Source: Aureibaculum algae
Lineage (GTDB): Bacteria > Bacteroidota > Bacteroidia > Flavobacteriales > Flavobacteriaceae
NCBI RefSeq assembly: GCF_006065315.1
Contig: NZ_CP040749.1
Span: 3,610,501 to 3,674,500, forward strand
Length of the DNA: 64,000 nucleotides
Direction: 5' to 3'
In this document: one piece after another, positions 57,789 to 64,000 of the stretch
Layout of the letters: each line of letters begins with the position of its first letter
Position numbering within the stretch: position 1 is the stretch's first letter
Made by a program: the position numbers and the translations under genes
The notes under the pieces: generated by a model
The model's input: the letters and a program-made list of their open reading frames with translations, nothing else
Told to the model about the DNA's origin: nothing
Databases searched by the model: none

Positions 57789-57830
57789 TTGAAAAGCTAT
57801 TTAATTAATCATTATACATTAAATGAGAAT

Positions 57831-58739
57831 TTAGAATAGATGAGTTGGATAAATATTTTTAACTTTCAATTCAGCTATCGCTTTCTGCACAAATTCTTTA
57901 TCTTCTTTATAAGTAACCCCAAACCATTCTGCATTGGACGTTAATACTTTTAAAGTTGCCTTATTCGATTTTATAATAGAATTGACAACTAAAGGAATAA
58001 AAAATTCAGCTTTTAAATTCGTTTTATTTACTGCCAAGAATTCATTAAACAGTTCATCTCCAAATTCAAAATATTTGGGTGTAAATCCCCAAAAATTCAT
58101 GGAAACTACTGTGTTTTCATCTATAGCAATAAAATTTCCTTGATCGTCTTTGCGTAACAACTTATTATCTACTTTTTCAATATGCGTTCGCTCAATAACA
58201 GAAGATAAATACCCAGATTCATTTACTTGGCATTCTCCTCTTGAAACAAAACCATAATCAGAAACCGTATTTTTAAGTAAATACCCCATCATATTAAACG
58301 AATAAGAATTCTTATCAGTTTTTAATAACGTATTTGCCATAACTTCAAAAGCTTCTTTACCATAAAAATCATCCGCATTAATTACGGCAAAATTTTCATG
58401 AACAACATCTTTAGCCATTTGCAAGGCATGGGCAGTTCCCCAAGGTTTTTTCCTACCAATATTTTGATATGCCTCAGGTACATTTTCAACTTCTTGAAAA
58501 ACATATTCAACGTTAGCTTTACCTTTTAATTTTTTATCAAAAACACTTTTAAACTCGTTTTCAATACTTTTTCGAATGATAAATACAAATTTCCCAAACC
58601 CAGCTCTTAATGCATCATAAATTGAAAAATCTAAAATTGTATCTCCTTCTGAAGTAAATGTATCCAATTGTTTTAATCCACCGTAACGGCTACCTATTCC
58701 TGCCGCTAATATTACAAGTGTGGGTTTCGCTTTATCCAT
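57831..58739 (-). CDS. Sugar-phosphate nucleotidyltransferase-like protein
   Basis: A 302-residue NTP-transferase domain protein. VILAAGIGSRYGGLKQLD is the nucleotide-binding signature (GxGxR...K), and AVINADDFYG holds the metal-binding Asp. The family activates a sugar-1-phosphate with a nucleotide in the cytoplasm. Relatives often pair with a sugar kinase, which is not seen here. It is downstream of the sulfatase/GH109-like genes and preceded by a (TTA)8 tract that touches the start codon. Confidence 0.85.
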   Translation of the reverse strand: MDKAKPTLVILAAGIGSRYGGLKQLDTFTSEGDTILDFSIYDALRAGFGKFVFIIRKSIENEFKSVFDKKLKGKANVEYVFQEVENVPEAYQNIGRKKPWGTAHALQMAKDVVHENFAVINADDFYGKEAFEVMANTLLKTDKNSYSFNMMGYLLKNTVSDYGFVSRGECQVNESGYLSSVIERTHIEKVDNKLLRKDDQGNFIAIDENTVVSMNFWGFTPKYFEFGDELFNEFLAVNKTNLKAEFFIPLVVNSIIKSNKATLKVLTSNAEWFGVTYKEDKEFVQKAIAELKVKNIYPTHLF

Positions 58740-58740
58740 A

Positions 58741-58764
58741 TAATAATAATAATAATAATAATAA
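58741..58764 (-). repeat. (TTA)8 microsatellite before a start codon
   Basis: Eight uninterrupted TAA units on the plus strand (TTA on the coding strand) end 1 base before the ATG of the nucleotidyltransferase. The tract fills the place of the ribosome binding region, so changes in copy number could alter translation without shifting the frame. Confidence 0.95.
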
Positions 58765-58797
58765 TTAAATCTGCTGTAAAGATATAGTATGTAAAAA

Positions 58798-60153
58798 TTA
58801 AAATGTCCCTTTCATCCAGTTATAGGGTTTGTTTTTAATCCAATTCCCTCTTGTGAAATCTGGAAAGTCTTGTGGTTCTCCATTATTTTCGATTGATAGT
58901 TCTGATAATGGTGTAATTGCACTCCAAGCTGCTGCATCATAAGCATCCATTGGTGGTGCAATATTTTCTTTTGCTGATTCTACAAATGCGTTGATAACAA
59001 AAAAGTCCATACCTCCATGACCAGCACCCAAAGCATGCTCTCCATATTTCTTCCAAAGCGGATGATCATATTTCTCTAACCATTCTTTTGAATCGTCCCA
59101 TTCATGTGGTTTTTTAGACTGTCCTTCAATATAAATTCTATCTCCATCTTTTTCCCATAACCCTTTTGTTCCTTGAACCCTAAAACCTAGTGAGTATGGT
59201 CTTGGCAAATGCACATCATGGGTTACAATAATTGTTTCACCGTTTGCAGTTTCAATGGTTGATGTTATCACATCTCCCATTTTAAAATTTACTTTTGCGT
59301 TTGGATGATTCTCCCCTCCATTTTCAACTATATAATTGTGCATCCCTCTACTCTTAGTAGCATGAGAGGTCAATGAAACCATTCGGTTCCCTTTATTTAC
59401 ATTACACATGACCGCAATGGGACCAACACCATGTGTTGGATATACATCTGCATTTCGCAATACTGAGTGTTGTGTTCGCCATGCTGCTTCTGATATTCCT
59501 TTATCTCCAAACTCTACTCCCTTACCATAAGCCGATTTACCGTCGTTTAACATAACAAAACGCAAGTCATGCTGATATCCACATCTAAAATGTATCATTT
59601 CACCAAATACATTTTGCTTTACCATATTGAGTACAGCTAATACATCTCTACGATAGTTAACATTTTCTAAAATCATTAAATGTGAACCAGTTTCTTCATG
59701 AACATTTACTAAATCCCAACATTCTTCCAAAGTATTAGCTGCTGAAACTTCTAACCCTGTATATTTTCCTGCCTTCATAGAATCAACGGCCATACGTGTA
59801 TGCCATAACCAGGGTGTTGCAATAATAACTGCGTCTATTTCTTTTAACTCCAATAGATTTTTATAATCGTAATCATCTTTTCCGAAAACTTGAACTTTTG
59901 GATTTTTATGCTTTTTTATATGCTCTTCTGCAATTTTTATTCTAACAGGATCAACATCACAAATAGCTGTTACAACAACATCTTCTCGTTGTAATAAATT
60001 AGTTAAGTGATTTGTACCTCTAAGACCAACACCTATTAAGGCTACTTTCAATTTGTCTTTTTTTGTACTAAAACCATATGTTAAATTTGGTAATACCGAA
60101 ATACCAGCACCTACTATGGCTGATTTTTTGATGAAATTTCTTCGTGAATTCAT
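58798..60153 (-). CDS. Gfo/Idh/MocA-family oxidoreductase, GH109-like, Tat-type signal
   Basis: A 451-residue protein. The N-terminus MNSRRNFIKKSAIVGAGISV has the twin-arginine pattern RRNFIK, so export of the folded, cofactor-loaded protein is expected. VALIGVGLRGTNHL (~36-50) is the NAD-binding glycine motif; AVIIATPWLWHTRMAVDSMKAGKY and GLEVSAANTLEECW follow. The layout (Tat signal, NAD site, long C-terminal substrate domain with GHGGMDFFV) resembles GH109 alpha-N-acetylgalactosaminidases, which use bound NAD for redox-assisted hydrolysis. Other exported sugar oxidoreductases look alike, so the activity is tentative. It is 45 bp downstream of a sulfatase. Confidence 0.78.
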   Translation of the reverse strand: MNSRRNFIKKSAIVGAGISVLPNLTYGFSTKKDKLKVALIGVGLRGTNHLTNLLQREDVVVTAICDVDPVRIKIAEEHIKKHKNPKVQVFGKDDYDYKNLLELKEIDAVIIATPWLWHTRMAVDSMKAGKYTGLEVSAANTLEECWDLVNVHEETGSHLMILENVNYRRDVLAVLNMVKQNVFGEMIHFRCGYQHDLRFVMLNDGKSAYGKGVEFGDKGISEAAWRTQHSVLRNADVYPTHGVGPIAVMCNVNKGNRMVSLTSHATKSRGMHNYIVENGGENHPNAKVNFKMGDVITSTIETANGETIIVTHDVHLPRPYSLGFRVQGTKGLWEKDGDRIYIEGQSKKPHEWDDSKEWLEKYDHPLWKKYGEHALGAGHGGMDFFVINAFVESAKENIAPPMDAYDAAAWSAITPLSELSIENNGEPQDFPDFTRGNWIKNKPYNWMKGTF

Positions 60154-60198
60154 AGTCTATATAATAGGTTTACTTCTATTTAATGGCATTTTAAAAGT

Positions 60199-61776
60199 TT
60201 ATTCGTTAGTTAATAATCCCCTTTCAACTAATGGTATTCTAAAACGTTCAACTTCTGCATTTGTATGTTCCGTTTCAAATATTTTAGCCGCTTTTTCTAA
60301 AATATCCGGATGCATCTCTGCAACATTGTTTTCTTCTCTAATATCCGTATTTAAATTATATAACTCCAGTGTTGGCTCAGCTTTTTTGTCTTTAAGATTA
60401 CGTCTTATTACTTTCCATTCACCCATTCTTATAGCTACTTGACCTCCATATTCTGGAAATTCCCAAAACAAAAATTCATGTTTTTTCTGCTTTTCAACTT
60501 CTCCTAAAAGCGTTGGTAAAAAACTGATACCATCCATCTTTTCAGCTTTATTTTGCTCCGTAATATCCAAAAGTGTAGCCATAACATCATAGTGTGCTGA
60601 AATTAAATTAGTTTCAGATCCTGCTTTTATTCTATCAGGCCATGATGCAATCATAGGAATACGAATTCCTCCCTCATATAAATGGCCTTTCCCATATCCG
60701 TACTCACTTCTAAATGGTTTAGCACTATCAAACCATGGTGAATCTGTACCTCCATTGTATGTAGGTCCATTGTCCGATGAAAAAATAATTAGTGTATTTT
60801 CATAAATCCCTTCTTTCTTTAGTTGAGCTACCAATTTACCAACGTTTTCATCCAAATAAGAAACCATTGCTGCATATGTTGCACGTGGGTTTCTTGCAGG
60901 GAAGTACCCTCTATTACCAACGTAGGGCTCCTCTTCCCCTAACTTTTTAACATAATAATCCACCCAGCGTTTTGGAGCTTGCAATGCTGCATGAGGTATT
61001 GGATCTGCCCAATACATAAAGAAAGGTTCTTTTTTATTTTTTTCTACGTATTCAGTTATTTTAGTAAACATAATTTCTGAAGCATAATCATTCAGATTAT
61101 ACTTTGCATAACTTGCAGAATTATATGGGTCTGCATCTTTATCTAATTTGGTATTTGGAGCAATAGTATCATTTCTTAATGGATATTTTACTTCATTTTC
61201 ATATAGGTGAACAGGATAATAAGTATGTGCTTGTCGTTGGCAATTGAATCCGAAAAAATAATCGAAACCAAAATTATTTGGAATCGATTTTGTGTGTGGA
61301 GCACCCAACCCCCATTTACCTACCATTCCCGTATTATAACCAACCTGTTTTAATTTATTCGCTATGGTTACGGTATTTAAAGGTATAGGTCTTTGGCCTT
61401 CCAAAGTAGAATCTAAAATCATAGCTTTATAATCCCATACTTTACCACGATCTCTCCATTCATCATTACCTCTAACATATGAATGACCAGAATGTTTACC
61501 GGTAAGCAAATTATATCTTGCTGGAGCACAAACTGGGGAGCCAGTGTAATGTTGGGTAAAACGCATACCACTTTTAGCTAATGCATCAATATTTGGAGTT
61601 TCAATTTTTTCTTGTCCAAACGCTCCCAACTCTGCGTACCCCAAATCATCCGCCAAAATATAGATGATATTTGGTTTTATGTTTACTTCTTTAGTACTAC
61701 TAATATCTCTTTTACACGAAAACAAAATCAGTATCGTCAATCCTGTAATGGTAATTCTGAATATGGAACTCTTCAT
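60199..61776 (-). CDS. Sulfatase, formylglycine type (family S1), lipoprotein
   Basis: A 525-residue arylsulfatase-like enzyme. The lipobox LFSC is near residue 21. KPNIIYILADDLGYAELGAFGQ forms the metal site, CAPARYNLLTGKHSG contains the C-x-P-x-R maturation motif with Cys83, and FSSDNGPTYNGGTDSPWF the later ligands. It is separate from the large locus by ~30 kb and distinct from the three sulfatases there. Together with GH109-like, NAGPA-like and DUF1080 proteins it suggests desulfation of an amino-sugar-containing or phosphorylated glycan. Gaps of 28 and 45 bp to neighbours fit an operon. Confidence 0.9.
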   Translation of the reverse strand: MKSSIFRITITGLTILILFSCKRDISSTKEVNIKPNIIYILADDLGYAELGAFGQEKIETPNIDALAKSGMRFTQHYTGSPVCAPARYNLLTGKHSGHSYVRGNDEWRDRGKVWDYKAMILDSTLEGQRPIPLNTVTIANKLKQVGYNTGMVGKWGLGAPHTKSIPNNFGFDYFFGFNCQRQAHTYYPVHLYENEVKYPLRNDTIAPNTKLDKDADPYNSASYAKYNLNDYASEIMFTKITEYVEKNKKEPFFMYWADPIPHAALQAPKRWVDYYVKKLGEEEPYVGNRGYFPARNPRATYAAMVSYLDENVGKLVAQLKKEGIYENTLIIFSSDNGPTYNGGTDSPWFDSAKPFRSEYGYGKGHLYEGGIRIPMIASWPDRIKAGSETNLISAHYDVMATLLDITEQNKAEKMDGISFLPTLLGEVEKQKKHEFLFWEFPEYGGQVAIRMGEWKVIRRNLKDKKAEPTLELYNLNTDIREENNVAEMHPDILEKAAKIFETEHTNAEVERFRIPLVERGLLTNE

Positions 61777-61804
61777 TGTTAATTTTTGAAATAAATAATA
61801 TATT

Positions 61805-62659
61805 TTAACTCTTTTTTATAATCATTAAATTGTTGGAAACGGATCTTTCTCCATTTTTATCACTCGGTATATTCACCACGCCCCTATTTTTTATCCACAT
61901 TGTAGTAGAGCCACCGCCATCTAAGTTCAGTGCATCTATACATCCTAAATCTAAAAGATAATTTTGAAGTTCCAAAAGGTTCATGCCTCGAGCCAATTCT
62001 CTTCTTCCATCAATTGTTATTAAAAAAATTTCATCATTAGACGTGCAAATACAAGTTCTAGGATGTTTATTAGTTACAAATGGTATCTCAGCCAACTTTA
62101 AAGGTAATCTATTTTTCAAAAGCATCGGTCCAGTTACCATTACCATACGTTCAGCATCAGAATTTTTATAAAACAAATCTGACTTTGCAACCTCGAGCCT
62201 TAACTCATTATTATCATCAATCACAATAGCTCCATTTAGAAAATAATCGTCCTTACTTCTACGTATTGAATCTGAGATTGTTTTATATAAAACAGAATCA
62301 TTTTTTTCGAAATAGGTAATTAAATCACCTGTTTTCATATTAAAAAAACCTCCATTAACCGCCGCTATGGCATTAAAATCTTGAGAAATTGTACTTGTTC
62401 TATCGAGTTTATTCAGACCTTTTTCAGAATTAAGTTCTAAACTATCTAAATTACTATTTGGGAATTTTAGAATATTTATAAACTGTTGATTACCATTGAG
62501 ACTATCAATTATTTGTAAATGAATTAAATTCTGGTCTATATATGTACTTTTTTTAACTAACTTTTCTTGTGAAAAAGAAAAAAAAGGGTAAAAGATAAAA
62601 AAGACAATTATCAAATTGTAACAATTAACATCATCTATTTTATAAAAATTAGAAATCAT
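61805..62659 (-). CDS. Phosphodiester glycosidase family protein (NAGPA-like)
   Basis: A 284-residue secreted protein (hydrophobic segment ~15-30 ending SFSQ). VNGGFFNMKTGD (~98) and LNLDGGGSTTMWIKN (~255) are the two blocks of the NAGPA/DUF2233 family. The mammalian member removes GlcNAc from a phosphodiester on mannose-6-phosphate; bacterial members cleave sugar phosphodiesters, for example in teichoic acid-like or phosphoglycan material. The start contains a long polar stretch before the hydrophobic part; a start further in is possible. Lies between DUF1080 and the sulfatase with gaps of 19 and 28 bp. Confidence 0.85.
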   Translation of the reverse strand: MISNFYKIDDVNCYNLIIVFFIFYPFFSFSQEKLVKKSTYIDQNLIHLQIIDSLNGNQQFINILKFPNSNLDSLELNSEKGLNKLDRTSTISQDFNAIAAVNGGFFNMKTGDLITYFEKNDSVLYKTISDSIRRSKDDYFLNGAIVIDDNNELRLEVAKSDLFYKNSDAERMVMVTGPMLLKNRLPLKLAEIPFVTNKHPRTCICTSNDEIFLITIDGRRELARGMNLLELQNYLLDLGCIDALNLDGGGSTTMWIKNRGVVNIPSDKNGERSVSNNLMIIKKS

Positions 62660-62678
62660 ATTAAATCATGAAAAAGTC

Positions 62679-63281
62679 TTAAATTTTGGTTACAACAATA
62701 TTCTTCCAAAAAACTTTTATTCCCCCACCATCATGAATTTGTAATGCTATTTTCCCATTAGCTTCACCTATTTTTGCATCTTTTAATTCTATCATTTGAT
62801 TTCCATTTAACCAAGTAGTAACAGTATTTCCTACTACACGAATTTTCATAGTATTCCATTCTCCAAATTTTAAATATTTGTCTTTTTCTGTGTCCGGTTT
62901 TATCAACCATCCTCTCCCGTAAGATTCGTAAATCCCTCCTGTATCGTGTTTAGGTGGAGCCACTTCAACCTGCCAACCTGCTATTTTTGTTCCCTCAATA
63001 CTTGATCTAAAAAACACCCCACTATTTCCATTTGCTGATTGTTTAAAGTCAACAGTTAATTCAAAATTTTTGTAGTCTTTATCAGTGGCTAAATAACCAT
63101 AATTTTTATCAGGTCCACTTTCACAAACTAATAACCCATCTTCCACTGCCCATTTCTCTGTCCCATAAACTTCCCATCCCGATAAATCTTTACCATTAAA
63201 GAGACTTGTTGTCTTTTGAGAAGATGCACAACTTAAAAATAAAATAGATAGTAACATTCCTAAGCTCAATTTGATATGCAT
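62679..63281 (-). CDS. DUF1080 / 3-keto-disaccharide hydrolase-type lipoprotein
   Basis: A 200-residue concanavalin-like protein with lipobox FLSC. FNGKDLSGWEVYG is the standard opening of the DUF1080 domain, followed by FELTVDFKQSANGNSGVFFRS, WNTMKIRVVGNTVTTWLNG and IALQIHDGGGIKVFWKNI, covering the whole domain. The fold is GH16-like; some members hydrolyse 3-keto-glycosides and others probably bind sugar. It is the first gene of the small minus-strand cluster. Confidence 0.88.
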   Translation of the reverse strand: MHIKLSLGMLLSILFLSCASSQKTTSLFNGKDLSGWEVYGTEKWAVEDGLLVCESGPDKNYGYLATDKDYKNFELTVDFKQSANGNSGVFFRSSIEGTKIAGWQVEVAPPKHDTGGIYESYGRGWLIKPDTEKDKYLKFGEWNTMKIRVVGNTVTTWLNGNQMIELKDAKIGEANGKIALQIHDGGGIKVFWKNIVVTKI

Positions 63282-63466
63282 ATTTTTAAAATTTTAATTA
63301 TTATAAATATAAATTGTTTTTTATTAATCTATAAATTTAAATTAATCCTTGGTTTAAAACTACTACTTAATATTCACATATAAATAGTTTTTTTGCCGAA
63401 AAATTAGAAATTACTATGAACTACTGAATATTATTGTGTCTAAAAACGAAAATGAAAGTTTATTGC
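63282..63466. other. Intergenic region before the DUF1080 gene
   Basis: AT-rich DNA between the rRNA terminator and the small catabolic cluster. It should contain the cluster promoter on the minus strand; I saw no consensus match and no gene. Confidence 0.3.
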
Positions 63467-63502
63467 ATAAAAAAACCTTCATTAAATTAATAATGAAGGT
63501 TT
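63467..63502 (-). terminator. rRNA operon terminator
   Basis: Stem AAACCTTCATTA/TAATGAAGGTTT (63473-63484 with 63491-63502) followed on the minus strand by further T residues, 8 bp after the 5S rRNA gene. Confidence 0.85.
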
Positions 63503-63509
63503 AAAAGAA

Positions 63510-63617
63510 AGGCGACGACATACTCTCCCACCTAGTGGCAGTACCATCTGCACTGATAGGCTTAACTTCTCTGTTCGGGATGGAAAGAGGTGAGCCCTAT
63601 CGTTATAATCACCTTAA
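63510..63617 (-). rRNA. rrf: 5S ribosomal RNA
   Basis: On the minus strand the segment runs from GGTGATTATAACGATAGGGC through CCATCCCGAACAGAGAAG to TGGGAGAGTATGTCGTCGCC, the standard 5S layout with closed ends. Length of about 108-110 bases; the ends may be off by a few bases. Last gene of the rRNA operon. Confidence 0.95.
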
Positions 63618-63730
63618 ACTGTTTCAGTTCTGAGTTATCAAAACTGTAAGAGTTGACATATAAAAAATAATGATATAGTAAATCGTAATTAAATTAAAAA
63701 CAGCTTTTTTATAAAAAAAAAGAGTTTTCA

Positions 63731-63756
63731 CTCCCTGTTAGTTGCCCAACAGGGAG
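63731..63756 (-). other. Hairpin in the 23S-5S spacer
   Basis: Perfect 9-bp stem CTCCCTGTT/AACAGGGAG with an 8-base loop directly after the 23S 3' end, probably part of rRNA processing. The rest of the 23S-5S spacer is AT-rich and without tRNA genes. Confidence 0.6.
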
Positions 63757-63757
63757 T

Positions 63758-64000
63758 AAGCGTACATAAGCCTATGGGTTATTAGTACTACTCGGCTATG
63801 ACATTACTGCCTTTACACCTATAGCCTATCAACGTGGTAATCTTCCACGACCCTTTAAAGAAATCTCATCTAGTGGTGGGTTTCGCGCTTATATGCTTTC
63901 AGCGCTTATCCCTTCCCGACGTAGCTACCCAGCAGTGCTCCTAGCGGAACAACTGGTACACCAGAGGTCAGTCCAATTCGGTCCTCTCGTACTAGAATCA
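63758..64000 (-). rRNA. rrl: 23S ribosomal RNA, 3' end only
   Basis: The minus strand from the window edge reads the conserved 3' part of 23S rRNA, including the sarcin-ricin-type AGTACGAGAGGACC, then CAGTGCTGGGTAGCTACGTCGG-type sequence and the end near AATAACCCATAGGCTTATG. The 5' part lies beyond the window. The 3' end is approximate. Confidence 0.96.

Overview
The window is AT-rich DNA from a member of the Bacteroidota, most likely a marine Flavobacteriaceae. The reasons are the phylum-type promoter (TTTG-N19-TATATTTG) in front of the tRNA-Val gene, many Bacteroidota-style lipoprotein signals, an ExbB/ExbD/TonB set with a Lys/Ala/Gly-rich TonB-like protein, and a catalogue of sulfatases and fucosidases typical of degraders of sulfated, fucose-containing polysaccharides. 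Ribosome binding sites are mostly weak, as expected for this phylum.

Region 1 (1-860): the 3' end of a DinB-like gene and a small two-helix membrane protein, converging on a shared hairpin terminator.

Region 2 (861-33779): a long polysaccharide-utilisation locus. Fifteen minus-strand genes run from a GH20 hexosaminidase (29077) to a NagX-like acyltransferase (861): GH20, GH29-PA14, GH29-F5/8C, GH141-PDZ, two sulfatases, a three-domain esterase, a second GH29-F5/8C, a CE20-like esterase, GH95, a third GH29 type, another sulfatase, an unassigned GH-D-like glycosidase, a FucP-type permease and the acyltransferase. An AraC-type regulator (29335-30195) stands upstream on the same strand, and a LacZ-type GH2 (30477-33779) is divergent. 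No SusC/SusD pair is present. The likely substrate is a sulfated, acetylated, fucose-rich glycan that also carries beta-galactose and N-acetylhexosamine. The enzymes remove acetyl and sulfate groups, then fucose, and FucP imports the freed sugar.

Region 3 (33780-34560): about 600 bp without an intact gene, holding a lipoprotein remnant, a direct repeat and terminators, followed by tRNA-Val(UAC) and its promoter.

Region 4 (34556-45045): housekeeping genes: folC, a TonB-like/exbD/exbB operon, nhaD, glutamate-family dehydrogenase, acyl-CoA dehydrogenase, a small secreted protein, a CarboxypepD_reg-like protein and a TruA-type pseudouridine synthase.

Region 5 (45046-55934): a nitrogen-assimilation block: outer-membrane porin, Amt, PII (GlnK), second Amt, gltB and gltD. 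The promoter before the porin has three C5-T boxes spaced 53 and 52 bp, the last at the -33 position.

Region 6 (55999-63281): a secreted serine beta-lactamase-like hydrolase, then a second small catabolic cluster on the minus strand (DUF1080, NAGPA-like, sulfatase, GH109-like oxidoreductase, sugar nucleotidyltransferase) with a (TTA)8 tract directly before the nucleotidyltransferase start.

Region 7 (63467-64000): the distal end of an rRNA operon on the minus strand (23S 3' end, 5S, terminator).
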